NCBI GenBank assembly: GCA_001692895.1
Contig: KV748188.1
Coordinates: forward strand, 2,849,120-2,913,119
Reading direction: 5' to 3'
From: Cenococcum geophilum 1.58
Taxonomy: Eukaryota > Ascomycota > Dothideomycetes > Gloniales > Gloniaceae
DNA: 64,000 nt
Shown: piece by piece, positions 12,040 to 24,757 of the stretch
Layout: the number at the start of each line of letters is the position of its first letter
How positions within the stretch are numbered: the first letter of the stretch is position 1
Notes under the pieces: model-generated
Told to the model about the DNA's origin: nothing
The model's database searches: none
What the model saw: the letters and a program-made list of their open reading frames with translations, nothing else
Position numbers and translations under genes: made by a program

Positions 12040-15000
12040 ACTTATAGATGACTAAAATCGTTCTATATTAAACCTACGTTTAAATATAAGCCCTAAAAGC
12101 TTCTTGACTCGTAAGATTGCTATATAGGTTAGCCCGGCTGTTTTATCCTTTTCCTTAATATCTAGAACTACCTGGTTAAGTGTTAGGCCCTAGCTTTTAT
12201 ATACGGTAAGAGCAAAAGCTAGAGTGATTAGAAATTAATGCCGTGAGCAAGAGCCTCTTATACCCTCCTACTTATGAAGCACGGAAAATATAGGGACGAC
12301 TTTTTTACCATCCTGCCAAGTAAATAGGGTAAGTCCGTTGTACCTATCTACCGTAATTAGTAGTAACTGAGGCTGATCCTTTTTAATATCCGCGTGTCCC
12401 TTTTATACGACATCTTTAACTGTACTAGTAGTACCGTTTACTAAGCCTAGTTTAACCTAGATATTCTATATTAGCATTACTTTTACGCCAATATATAGGG
12501 CTAGATTCTCTATAGTATTGTACTAATTAGGAGTAACTTTCCGCGCACCTATACTAGTGTTAACTGACTTAATAACTACCACTAGCTATAAAAGGTCGCG
12601 AAGCCGAATAGTGTTATACTTACCTATAGCAGCGCGCGTACTATATAGCCGAATTGCGTTGTCAAAGCTTATAACCTTATTGGTGGATAGGCCCTGCTTA
12701 TACCTAGTTAAAAGAAACTTCTAGGTCGAATTACTTATAGAATCACTACGTAGCTCCGCAAGGGCTGTCCTAAATGTAGAGCTCTTAGCGTTATTACTGC
12801 CCTGCCGCATAACTTGATCTAGGACAGCTGTTCGGTTAATCGCCTTATAGGCTCCCTTTCCATAGCTAGCGAGCTCTGACGGCCTAGCGGGTAGATTGCT
12901 GTATAAGGCCGCCTAACCTATAGGGGGAAGCTGATGGAAATCGCCTACTAGTAAGATGTTTAAGCCTTTAAAGTAGTTGTTGTTACGTATAGGGTAGATC
13001 TGATAGAGGCGGCGATTGATTTAGGCTAGATGTACTTACCCGATTATAGATTTCTTGTTAAGGATAAGATAGTAAATATCCTTAAAAGCTTACTATAGAG
13101 GCGTAAGATTAGTAGCAGGCAATTCCTTAAATAGGCGATTTACTAGCAACCTTAATAGATTGTATATAGTTCTGCCGTTAATATTAAAGGCAGCTACCCT
13201 AGTAGGGGTCGCTTAAGCTAATGGCATCGGCTTGCTATTAGCCCTTACTATATTATAGAGTGTAGTAGAGAGGATAGTAATAAGATATAATTTGCCGGTT
13301 TCTGCCTCTCCATTAACGTTAATCTATAGTGGGGGGGGGCTAAGGCCCGCTTGGATCTGCCTATAGTAATTAACTATAATATTATAGATATAACGCTGAC
13401 CTGGTTGTAAGGAGGATAGAGTTGCTATTTAGGATAGGCGGCTCTATAGTAGAGGCTATAGCCGTGCTTCCTGCTAATAAGTCCTCTTATTAAGCTGCGG
13501 GTACGTACCCCGATGCATACTCTAGTTATAGTTATAATTAAGCTCCCTATTACCAAGCCTATTAGGATCCTTAATTTTAACTCCGTTAGTATTTTAAACG
13601 CGGGTATATAAGGCCTTAAAGGACTGGTATAGCTCTAAGTCGTCTGCAAAACCGCTATTAAACTTATTAATATTATTAGCAGTTTTGCGGCCTTCCTCTA
13701 GTTTCCGATTGTAGAAGTAGTTAGGTAGGTGCTGATGAGAGTTAACGCAAGCCTGATAGGAAGCCACATAATTAGGGGCCCCGAATCTATTAGTATAAGT
13801 AGCTACTTCCTTATACTCCCTCTATAGGTGATAAAGAATGAGCTTTACACGGCAGAACTTAGGATACTGCGGATGGGAACGATCGCTGTTATATCGCGGA
13901 AAGTATGATATAACTTAAGGCCTTACTTTTAGCCGACGCTTATAAGTAGAGTGATTAAAATGGAGTAGAAAATTAAGGAAAGTAACGTCCTCTACCCTAT
14001 CTGGGCGGCGCTTATATTTCTTATAGTTAGATAGTCCGCACCCTCTTAGTTGCCCATTATTAAGCTTATATATAGCGCTTTAATTATCCTCCTAGTAGTA
14101 GTCTAAAGTTACTATATTTCTAGAGCCTTCGCAAAGGGGAATGTTAAGAAGTAAATAGTATACCTCCTGCGCTAACTAATCGCGTTTAGTAATAAGCTTG
14201 TTTATAAACCTAGCTATAACCAAACTAAAGGCATAAAGGCTATTAGCGTGCGGCTGTACTAATTAGAGTAACTCCTAGTAGGAAGTTGACTTCTTCTCTT
14301 CCTTGCTGCAATATTTGCCTATATAGTTAACTATTACTAATATACTCGTAGTAGGTGACGTATTAATATTCGCCATCCACGCTAATATTATAGCTGCATT
14401 ATAACCATTAAGAAGCTTATTGTTACGCTACGGACAGAACGTCTAGTGATATGGATTTTAATCCTTTAATACAGCGGCCTTATTACGGAGAGAGCGTGGA
14501 AAATAGAAGCGGCACTCCTTTGCTCTAGTGGAGCCTTTCTTTAATCTTAAGCAGTAAGATTCGGTGTAATTACGGTGCCGTTAAAATTGATTAAGGTAGG
14601 CAGTAAGAAGCTTACTAGTATTAAGCTGTTCTTTATAGCTAAGAGTAGAAGGATGTTAGAGATTGGGAGGCCTAGATTAATTAGAATTAATTGCGGATAT
14701 AAAAGTAGCCCAGTACTTAGTAAAAGCCGCCCTTAAGTCACTAGCTGACGGATCTGGCCTTAGGGCTGTTAAACTCCATAAGAAGCTATGTATATAGCCG
14801 CTACCTCGTACCTACCACTTATATTAAGACCAAAAGTTAGTGCCATTAAATAGGCCTATAAGTACGTGCTTCCTAAACAGATTAAAGCGGCGATGCAGCC
14901 AGTAAGCAGCAATATGCGGATTATTGTTAAGATTTTAAGAAGTAATCCAGTAGCGCTAAGCCTTATTAGTAGCCTTATATTCGTTAAATAGAGGCATATA

Positions 15001-16740
15001 AGAGTGTAGATTATACTAATGTAGATTAGCAGCGCTAAGTGTAAAGAATAGAGACCCGCTTTTAATATTCTTAGTATAAGCCGTAAGCTTATTTCTCTTC
15101 TGCCTTTAGTAAGGTCTAGTGCCCTTAAGGTTCCGTACATACCGTATAATCTTATTTAGTAACTAGCCACCCCTATTACCATTTATAAGATTACTAAGCT
15201 TATCTAAAGATAGACTATTCTTATTTAATCGGCCGTAAAGGAAGCGGGTAGCGTTAAGGGCTTGCTCTCTTATAATCCGATTAAATATATAGTAGCGAAA
15301 TAAGGGGTGGTGGCTAAACTGACCGTCCTAATACTTAAGTATATGCTTGGCGTACGTAGCTAGGGTAACCGTACGGCTTTATAATATGTTAAAATCGGCT
15401 TTGCCATAAGGAAATAGAGTAGGAAAGGCGCCGCGCATAATAAAGCTAGCTAATTGCTTAGAGAGAGGTGTTTATCGCATAGTAGGAACCTCTAGGCCCG
15501 CTTGTAGGTCTTATTAGTATTAAACCTTGCGACCTAAAAGCTCCAATTTATTAAGGTTAGGTACTAAATTAGGAACCAAAGTATCTAGTACGTCGTTATT
15601 AAATTTACCGTCCAGTATATTACTGCCAAGCTCGGTAGGCAGAGGATTAATAGCAGGAGGACGTTGTATAGGAGTAGTAGGGTAAGCCGTTGGGCCACTA
15701 GAATTAGACTTTAACTCGTTAATATAAGGTAGCTGATCTAATATAGAGCCATTTTTAGGTAAGCTAGTAAGCCAAGTGCTATATATTTTAACGTCGCGAT
15801 AATTAGGATAATTGGCCTTTAGAAAGTAAAGCCACTGTGCTATAGTAGAGCGCTTTATAGTATACCGCTTGGTAAACCGCCGACCTAGGTATTTGCCACC
15901 CTCTACTGCTATAGGCCTCACGACCAGTATATTGAGTTTAGTAGGTAGCCGTGGTAGCTGCCTTTAAGTCTTTAGTGTGTTTTGGCCAAAGTAGCAGACG
16001 TGGCTAGTATAGCGATGTTACTGGCCGCGTACACGCACGACTTGTAGATGAACGTATACGCGCGCAATTAGAAGCTCCTCTACCGCGGTAAGTATAGGTA
16101 GGAAGCTAGGAACAGGCCCCGGATTAAGCCCGTTACTTTTACCAAACAGGGGAGGAAGGGTTGGATATTTAAGGCTATCGGCGTCCTTAATGCAGGCTTT
16201 GCATATACCTATATTATTACCCTCTGTAGCTAGGCCCATTTGGAACCACTGCTCCTTACAACGACTACACGTCTCTATATATTTAGCCTATAGTATACTC
16301 CTAAACTTCTTAATTCGCTCCTAATTAACAGCCGAAACGGGTAGTGATGTAGCTGTAGTCGGAGCTTACCGCGAGAAAGGTGGTATTGGTGGTACGGTAG
16401 GTATTGGCGGTAGAGTAGGTATAGGAGCTAGTTCCAGTAAGGACGTATTTAGGCTATTTGGGGTGCTTCTTCTGCTATATAGAGCTTTATCTATAGTATA
16501 TAGCGGAGGAGTAGGCAAGTGAGCTTTACCCCGCCAATTAAGAATACAGTGCTCCCGTTGTATTACCCTAATTGTCTTCCGCCGTTAAGCTATTTCAGGG
16601 GTATCTTGACTGTTCTGGCCGCGAGGTAAGAAGACGTCCTTAGTATCGGTTTTAGGTAAAGCATTTCGCTGGCGCTTTGTAGGACGAGTCTTAGTAGAAC
16701 TAAGCTCTGCTTTCCGCCTATTTAAATTATATTTAGAGCC
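12040..16740 (-). pseudogene. Helitron Rep-helicase (RepHel), RIP-worn
   Basis: On the minus strand the N-terminal part has paired cysteines (CSRC, then CKAC; about 16180-16270) and the Helitron signature VEELLIARVYVHLQVVRVRG (about 16020-16090). A helitron-like N domain reads WLYFLKANYPNYRDVKIYS (about 15770-15850). The Rep region near 14310-14430 includes NGYNAAIILAWMANI and YIGKYCSK, the tyrosine/lysine motif of the HUH nuclease. The Pif1-type helicase has a Walker A-like GEAETGK (about 13300), NILLVGDFHQLPPIG (about 12915-12960) and a final LTYIAILRVK motif (about 12110-12140). Its role in life was rolling-circle transposition. Many in-frame TAG/TAA and some frame changes make it a dead copy; open pieces survive at 15520-15921 and 16018-16239. 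Confidence 0.88.
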
Positions 16741-17113
16741 CTAGGAAAGTAAGTAAAAGTAGAAGAAATATATAGGGAAAACGCGCCTTTGACCGACACA
16801 ATTGATATTACTTTAAAAGCTTAGTAGATGGGCCGTTTTTAATAAAATTAATATAGGGTTGTATTAAACAGCACTTGCTGCACTTAATTAAAGTAGGTTT
16901 TACTATAGTTAAGACGCGTATAGTAGTATTAATAGAGATGTTAACAAAAAGGTTGATTTGTTAATAGTGAGATCTTGAATATTTTGATGTTCGTCACGTG
17001 TATTCTGCAGGTAGATACCGCCCGCGGTTTTTTTTTGGACCAATTAACAGCCGGCTTGGCAAGGGTTTGAAATCCAGGACCCGAAAATATAAACCACTTG
17101 TACCTCGGGTCAA

Positions 17114-20100
17114 TAAAGAAGAAAAAAGGGGGTATTGCTAAAGGCTTAAAATAACGTTATGTAATAAGGCTTAGCACCAAAGAATCCAACTAATTAGACA
17201 ACTTTAACCGCCGGTTAAAGTTCCTGGATATCTTAACGGTTATATAATCGCACTTTGCCATTATATAATGGTAATCTACAGCAATTTAATGGCAATTTGC
17301 CCCTACGTAGTAATATACAACAGTTTAACTCTATAAGGGTTCCCATAGAGGATTAGGCATAAAATCTCTACTTAGGCCTAGTTTCTATAGGTTCGCGTAG
17401 TAAAAATCGCTAATTAGATCCTTTGCATTTTTAAAATCTTCCTATAGTTGCCATTCTGGCTAATCTATATCAAATCCTGTGTAAATAGCTCTATAGTAGA
17501 GCCGCCGTCCTCTGCCTTTGCTAAAGTATTTAGAGTTAATAATTTGTTTAACGGTCTACTCCTTATAGTTCTCGTCTTCGTTCTTATCTTAGATTAGTAC
17601 TAATAGGGGTTCGGGCTATATCTATCCCGGTAAAAGGTTAGGCTGGTAAAAGTATAGTAGCTATAGGTAAAATATAGGCTATATCCCTTAGGTGGCTAGG
17701 GTAGGCGGGAGCTCTAGCTTATATACGGCTCCCTTATTAATGACTTATTTAATTAGATAGGGGCCGAGGTTCTTATAATTAAGTAACTTTATAGGCCTCT
17801 GCGTAAAGATATTATGTATATCTAGCTATACCTAGTCGCCCACAAGTATCTCTAGTGGTAGGGTTCTATAACAGTTAATAAAGTAGGCCTGCTTTACTTA
17901 AGCCTAGGCCATTTCTCCCTTATAGTAGTTAAGTAGATTTTTTATGCGGGTTGTATACTGGTTGGTAAGTAGCATCTTAAGGTGTTTTCCATATAGTAGT
18001 TATTTGTTAATAGGTTCTGGTGGCTCTATACCAGATTAGGGGTAATAACCCTTATTCGCAAAGAATAGGGTAAGTCTTATAGTGGTTAAGACGTAGTTAT
18101 TCGCTGCGAATTTACCTAGTAGAAGGTAATCTACCCAGTTATTTTAACTATAGGCGACTACCTATTATAGGTACGCTTTTATACTAGAATTAGCGTTTTC
18201 CGGTTACCCTACAGTTTTATAATAAAAGGATATAAATATCTTAATAAAGATGCTAAGGCGTTAGCAGATTCGTCTCTATACATTAGAGTTAAACTATATA
18301 CCTTAGTTGGACGTAATCGAGTTAGGTAACCTATGTAATCGGTAGACTTCGCGAAGGAAAGCGTTAGTAACATTGCTAACGGCTACGCCTTCGGTTAGAA
18401 CGTAGTGGCGCTTTTTTATAAGTTAGCATATTATTATAAGGATGTTCTTATAGGTACAGCCGTATTATTTATAGGGTAGTAGGTTAACGACGAAATCTAT
18501 AGCGATGTCTACCCATTATTATATAGGTACTAGTAAAGGGTGCAGTAGTCCTTAGTACTTTATATTAAAGGCCTTAGCGCGCTTATAACCCTAATGGGTG
18601 CCTATAAAGCGTTTAACTAAGTCTATTATTTTAGGCTAGAAGTAGTATTAGCTAAGAAGCTCGTAGGTTCCTTCTCTACCTAGGTGGCCGCTTAATTAGA
18701 GGTCATAGGCCATTTAAATTAGTTACCGTTGTAGATTTTCTAAGTTAGGGATAAATAGGCGGCCTCTATAATAAAGCCTATTCTCTTTTACTTCTAAGGC
18801 TGTTATATTAATCTAGCCTAAGCTTTAGAGGTTAGTAGGCAGCGTATAGGCGCTAGCGGTCTTTGCGGTAATAAGTTAGTGCAGTAATAGGTTAACAGAG
18901 GTGTTATATACTATAGTGATAAGCTTATTAATTTTAGAAGATAACTTTAGTTCTATAGTATAAAGCTAAGGTACGGTTAGCTCTATCGTAGGTAGTATAC
19001 CTAGGGCCAAATTCCGTACTTTTAGGATTGTTTATTATTAGAACTAATTATAGGGGTTATCTTTAGACTAAGGAAGGTCTTACGAGCGGCGTGTTAGGCT
19101 ATTGGGCTTAGTACCTTATACTCCTAGCCTATATACAATTTTAAAATTAAAACTAAAGAGGAACTCGTTTTAACGTGCTTGGCGTTAGTTTAGCTACTTT
19201 ATAGTTATAAAGTACTTAAGGTTATAATAATCCGTAAGGACTTTAGTTAGTTAGTTGGGTTCTACTAAGGAGAGTTCCGGTTAGAATTCTTTAAACGCTT
19301 ATATAATTATAAGGAGTTCCTTATTATAAATCTCGTAGTTACACTCTTATAGTATAAGCTTAGACGAGTAGAATATAACTAGGTAGAGAAGACCGTTATT
19401 ACCCATCTAGGAAAGAACGCCTGTGTTAACATAGTCTAAGGAGTCGGTTTTAAGATAGAGTTGTTGTCCTAGTGTAAAGTAAGCTAGGATAGATGCTTTA
19501 GTAAAGGCATTTTTAAGGTCTTAGAACACCTTTTTATATTTAAGCGTCTAGGTAAAGCATAAGTGCGTTTTTCTTCCTTTTACGGAAAGGCCCTTTATTT
19601 ATATTATTGCTGTAAGTAATGCTACTACGCCTAAGAAGTTGTATATAAATTTCTAATAGAAGTTGGCGAAACTAAGGAAGGCTTATACGTCTTTAATGCA
19701 GTTAGGGGCTTACTATTTGGTAATTATACGTACCTTTTTAGGGTCTATGTAGACACCTTTAGTAGTAATAATTAGTTTAAGGTATTTTACTTCTGTAACT
19801 AAGAATTTGTACTTTTTTAAATTAATATAAAGTCCTGCGTCCCTAAGACGCTATAGGACCTTTTAAACGTATTTGGTATACTTAAAAGGGTTATTACTAT
19901 AAATAAGTATGTCATCTAGGTATGCAGAGTAGAAGTTATTAAGGTAGTCCTATAAGGCGTTATTAATATAGCTTTAAAAGGCGCCTGGGCCGTTGTATAC
20001 GCTAAAGGGTATAACGGTATATTTAAATTGGCCAAAGCGTAATGCGAATGCGGTCTTTTATTTGTTACCTTCCTATATTTAGAGGTAGTTAAAGGCGGCG

Positions 20101-23100
20101 ATAATATTAAGCTTAGTATAGATTTTAACTTAACTAAGCCGCTTAAGGGTCTTACGTATAAGCGGTACTAGGTATTAATTTTTAATTATAATAGCGCTAA
20201 GTCCTCTGTAGTTAACGTAAAATTAGATACCTTCTCCTAGCTTCTTAGTAAGAAGGATAGGGGCGGCTACTAATAATATACTGGGACGAATAAACCCTTT
20301 ATTAAGGTGCTCGTTAATATACTTCTTAATAACTAGGAGTTCGTCTTTTAATATTAGGTAGGGTCTTTTATAAGGTGGTATTTTTCCTTATTTAATATTA
20401 ATGGTATAGTTATTAGGTTAATATAGGGGGAGTATATCTACGCCCTTTTATAAGCATATGTTAATAAAGTCGTAGTACCTTTTAGGGAGGAGCTTACAGA
20501 GTTCCTTATTGGTAAGTCCTTTTTTAAGCTTTATAAACTTCTTAAAGTCTAAAGGTAAAAGTCTATAGAGTTCCGTAGGGGCGTTATCTTCTAAAAGGTT
20601 AACTATATCTATTCTATTACTATAGAGGATGTAGTCCTATTCTTTATTAAGCTTATATAGTTATAATTAGGAAGCTATAGCAATGGTCCAGCCTTTCTTA
20701 CATGCTATGCGGTAGAAGGCCGTGGTACTTACGTAGTAGTAGTTAGTCGTAGGTGGGATAATAAGGGGTTTTTTGGGTTAATAGCCTAGAGAGTAGATAG
20801 AGGCGGCTAGGCTATGCCCTACGTAGGTCTCTCTACAGTAGTTAAAGTTAAAAGTTACTTCTTTTTTCTTCCAGTTAATAATAGGGTTGTGCTGCTTAAG
20901 CTAGTTTATTTTAAGGATAATAGGGTAGTTAGCGAGTAGTGTAATATAGGCCTAGAGCTCTTCCTAGTGCCCGTTTATATCTAGGTGGAGTTGTGCTATA
21001 TAGGTAATCTTCTATATAGTATAACTACCGTTAGTAAGTTATAGGGCGTGGGCTTTAGTAAGGGGTAAGGTAGGTAGGTTATAAGTACGCACAAATTCGG
21101 TATCTATAAATTTATTAGTAGCTCTATAATAAATTATAAAACGGCTTTTATATTGTTTTTTAGCAATAGTTCCTACTATAGGTAAAACTATCTACTTCCG
21201 TCCATTTATCTTTACTAAGTTATCTATTAAGTAGGCCGATATATAGATCCCTCTATTATTAGGGCGTCCTAACCCGCGACTTAAGGCTAGGACTTAGCAT
21301 TTTCCGCTTTTATTTCCGATCCTACTACCGTTGCTATATCTTTATCTTATATAGTAGTGGCGCGTAGCAAGGTATTCGGTGTTTAAGGTATCAAGTTAGG
21401 TATTAGGCGGCGATTACCAAATCTAGCCATTAGGCAGTTTAGGTTTTTATAATAATAGCCCTCTTAATAGTATTTATAGCAGCGCCCTAGCTTCTAAAGT
21501 AGCTCACGCTCTCCATTTAGGAGTTTACGTAGGAAGGTTAGTATAGAGAGGTTAATATTAGCTCTAGTAATAGTATTAGTAGTAGGCGTCGGTGGCTTAG
21601 TATATATGGGTATAGTAGGCCTAGGGGGCTTTTATATAGGGGCCTTTAGGTAAAGGTTAGCAGTAGAGATCTAATTCAGCTGTCGTTTAATCTTCTATAG
21701 GGCTGCTACCATATTATATACGTTATTATAATTATAACTAGCGGCGGCATAACTAAGGCGATAGGTGACCTTTTTAAGGAGATCTTTTTAGTCCTTAGCG
21801 TTATCTCAGATAAGGACTCTAGTGTATTCCTAAAACTTGATATAGAACTTATTAAATAACTTAGTAGGACTTATCTTTAGGGCGCGTAGTTTAGCTTAAC
21901 TGGTGGCTACTAGGTCATAGTCGTAATATATTAGGTTAAGATTATTAAGGACTTCTTAGTTAGACTTCTACTTCCTAGGGCTATTAGTCTCCTATTAGGC
22001 GAAGAGTCTGTTAAATAAGGTACCCTTTATACGCCTAATAATATAACTAATCTTGGTATCCTCTATAGGAAAGAGGCAGGCGCTCTAAGTTAGCTTTTTA
22101 TAGATTTGCATCTTCCAGTAGCTATATTCCCTGCGGTCTTCCTAAAAGACTAGAGGATCTAGGTATCGTATATTAGACCCCGCAATTGTAGCTTAAGTTT
22201 AGTTACTATTATAGGGGTTACTATTAGGTAAAGCTGCTTAACGCTAACTTTCGGCTAAGTGTTGGGTGGGTAAGGTTACTAGAGGCGTAGAGGCTTAGGT
22301 AATATAGTGCGTAGTAAGAAAGTGCTCGGTATTGTTACGGATGTGCTCGTTAAGCTAAAACTATAGGTATTTAATTATACCCTCCTTCTTAGTAACCTTA
22401 GCAATAAGTACAATCTTAGCTTTCTTTAATTATTAGATGTCGCGCTTAGATATATAGAGGTTATCTTTAGTTTCTTAATATATATTATTAGCAAGTGCCT
22501 TACTAGCTTGTAAGTCTTAGATAATATTATAATTTTAGGCAGTACGTAGTTTAGCTTATATAAGCTTTAGGTAGTAGTTTTATAGAAGGTAGTAGTATTT
22601 ATTAGGTTCTCGTGCTACCATTTATATAAACATCTTAGCGTCTTATATTTTAATCTTAATAGGTAGCTACCCTTCTAGTTACTTTTCCGTGGCTATATAA
22701 TTAATAAAGGATAAGATATCGCCGGTGTTTATCTTATTAAGATTGTTACTGTAGCCACTTATACTAATAGGGGTGTACCTATCCTGCTAGTCTAGTTAAC
22801 TCTTATTATCTTTAAAGTGGTGCTAGGTGCTCAGGGGTACTTATAGTTATAACCCTTTTAAGCCGCTAGGCTTACTCTTAGGAGTTAAAGCTAGGGTTAA
22901 TAAATTAAATTCTCCTAGAATTAATTGGCGTTGTAGGTTAGGTCGGGGTATTGGGTTACTCTTTAGGCTTAACATAGTTGCTAGTAAGGAATATCGTCTT
23001 ACTATCGTAGTGCGAAGGTTGCTTATATACACGCTGCTTCTAGCAGCGCCTATAGTATCGTAGAGACGTAGAATTGGTTAAAGGCTAGGTATCGGTAGTA

Positions 23101-23121
23101 AAAAAAAAAGGCGTAACGTAA
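17114..23121 (-). pseudogene. Fossil gag-pol of element E
   Basis: Minus-strand gypsy relic. Gag is at the right end (about 21500-23060), with an intact-looking N-terminal piece at 22847-23032. A zinc-knuckle-like region is near 21430-21490. The RT has YLDDILIYSN near 19890-19930. RNase H and integrase follow leftward (about 19500-17900), and a chromodomain ends the protein (about 17390-17600, EDFKNAKDLISDFY). The run 23095-23110 before the putative primer-binding site is a poly-A stretch. It is broken at many places. Confidence 0.82.
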
Positions 23122-23224
23122 TGTCACGAGGCGCGGAACAGTAGCAGCTGAACGTATGTATTCGAGAAGTCTACAAGACGTTATACAATCGATCGTAAGG
23201 GTCGAGGGCGTAAGGGGGTGATAT
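23122..23224 (-). repeat. 5' LTR of element E, first part (rest at 25053-25132)
   Basis: The LTR is interrupted by TIR element F1, with GGGTGATAT duplicated at 23216-23224 and 25044-25052. The left copy of the LTR (about 9640-9665) shows the uninterrupted sequence. Confidence 0.9.
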
Positions 23225-23240
23225 TTACCTCAGCGAGCTC

Positions 23241-23324
23241 AGACCAAGAAATCGATTGTGCGGATATAGGAATATCCACACCGTCCGCTAAGCTAATTTA
23301 GGACGGCAATCGTTTTCGTGGTCT
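23241..23324. repeat. Subterminal stem-loop, left end of F1
   Basis: The outer arms AGACCAAGAAA and CGTGGTCT enclose smaller palindromes (GGATAT-AGG-ATATCC and CCGTCC...GGACGG). F2 has the equivalent structure at 44363-44450. The opposite end carries a different stem, so the two ends share their outermost TIR but not their hairpins. Confidence 0.75.
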
Positions 23325-23774
23325 AAAAGACTTTGGCGAGATTTATAGGAAAACCTAAACACGGTTTATATAAGAAGACCTTATTAACTTTAACAAAATT
23401 GATCTACCCTCCTACAATACCTATTAACATAAAAATTACACTAAATTATAGAGAAAAGCCTACTCTATAAGTTATAAGATCTTTAGCTCCTTATACACCC
23501 GCGACATTAAGAGGAATTCGTCGCCGTAGAGGCTCTAATTCCACCTCTGCACTACCGAGCCACGCAGCAAACACAAACGCTAAACGCCCACGCCGCCAGC
23601 CCTCTCTATAACCAGCAGATATTCCATCTACTATATACCTATTTAATTTATTTACTTTACAGCCCTTTACAGGTTATGGTGTAGGCCCTAATAGAGTTGC
23701 AAGCTCTGCGTCTGCGTAGAGCTGTGGAGCTTTGCGAGAGCTCTGCGGAACGAAGCTCNGGGGGAGACNTGCAC

Positions 23775-24155
23775 GGAGCTCTGCACGGAGCTCTACCAAA
23801 GCTCTACCGAAGCTCTGCACGAAGCTCCGCATGAAGCTCTGTAAAAGCTCTGCTCGAAGCTCTGCTCGAAGCTCTACTCGAAGCTCTGCACGAGGCTCTG
23901 CACGAAGCTCTGCTCGAAGCTCCGCTCGAAGCTCTGCACGAAGCTCTGCACGAAGCTCTGCTCGAAGCTCCGCTCGAAGCTCTGCACGAAGCTCTGCTCG
24001 AAGCTCCGCTCGAAGCTCTGCACGAAGCTCTGCACGAAGCTCTGCTCGAAGCTCCGCTCAAAGCTCTGCACGAAGCTCTGCTCGAAGCTCCGCTCAAAGC
24101 TCTGCACGAAGCTCCGCTCGAAGCTCCGCACGAAGCTCTGCCCGAAGCCCTATAT
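23775..24155. repeat. 12 bp satellite (GCACGAAGCTCT), about 30 units
   Basis: This is the reverse complement of AGAGCTTCGTGC, the unit seen in element J. It is much less mutated than the array at 1449-2771. The period of 12 keeps several frames open; these are not genes. Confidence 0.9.
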
Positions 24156-24199
24156 AGAGCTCCAAAGCTCTACTAACAAGCAGCACTAATATACTAGGA

Positions 24200-24440
24200 A
24201 GGTTCTACAAACGCCCGTACAAACGCCCGTAAGAACNCCCATACGATCAATCGATCAATTGCCCATACAATCGTCTCTACAAACGTCTCTGCAATTGATC
24301 GCCCGTACGAACGTCTGCACGTCTGCACATCTACACGTCTGCACGCCTGCACGTGGCTCTGCACGAAGGTCTGCACGAAGGTCTGCACGAAGGTCTGCAT
24401 GAAGGTCTGCATGAAGGTCTGCACGAAGGTCTACTAAGGC
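24200..24440. repeat. Related CGTACAAACGCCC / GGTCTGCACGAA repeats in F1
   Basis: Short units (CCCGTACAAACG, GTCTGCACGAAG) follow the main satellite. The mirror-image block in F2 is at about 43350-43490. Confidence 0.75.
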
Positions 24441-24656
24441 TCTGCACGAAGCTCTTCCCAGAGCTTACCCCCTAGTAGTAGCAGAGACACTCCTGGCCAA
24501 AGGAGGTTATTTTCAAGGAAGGACTCAACTATAGCACCTACTAGGTGTTGCAATAGCTTTAAGTAGTAGATATCTACATATCTGTATAGTTTTATTAATA
24601 TCAGCAGACTATTTAATAAGATATAATATGTGCTTAGGCTTTTAATAACGCGTTTT

Positions 24657-24757
24657 TGTAAGAGTATATATATTAGGTCCCGCCGCGCTTGCGACAAGTT
24701 CGCAAGCACTCTCAGTCTTTTTGGCCGTATGGCGACGTGGAGGCGGGCCACGTTACA
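24657..24757. mobile_element. 101 bp solo LTR-like insertion in F1
   Basis: The insertion begins TGTAAGAG and ends GTTACA, and is flanked by GTTTT (24652-24656 and 24758-24762). Sister copy F2 has the empty site near 42910-42925. A second 101 bp copy lies at 34766-34866 with a different duplication. The size and termini fit a solo LTR of a small LTR element or a TRIM. Confidence 0.85.

Larger units (their letters stand above)
9836..17113 (-). mobile_element. Helitron (Helentron/Helitron2-like) inside element E
   Basis: The ends show the asymmetric inverted repeats known for Helitron2/Helentron elements. TTGACCCGAG starts the 5' end (minus strand, 17104-17113). Its complement lies subterminally at 9858-9867, just inside a terminal hairpin CGTTGG-TCCC-CCAACG (9836-9851). 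The body carries a Rep-helicase gene relic on the minus strand. The 2.2 kb between the helicase end and the hairpin holds two palindromes and a degenerate duplicated module but no recognised gene. Exact ends are uncertain by a few bases. Confidence 0.8.

Noticed and set aside
23732-24424. Open frames across the F1 satellite
   Set aside because: Same 12 bp period effect; ambiguous bases lie inside and sister F2 shows the same in other frames.
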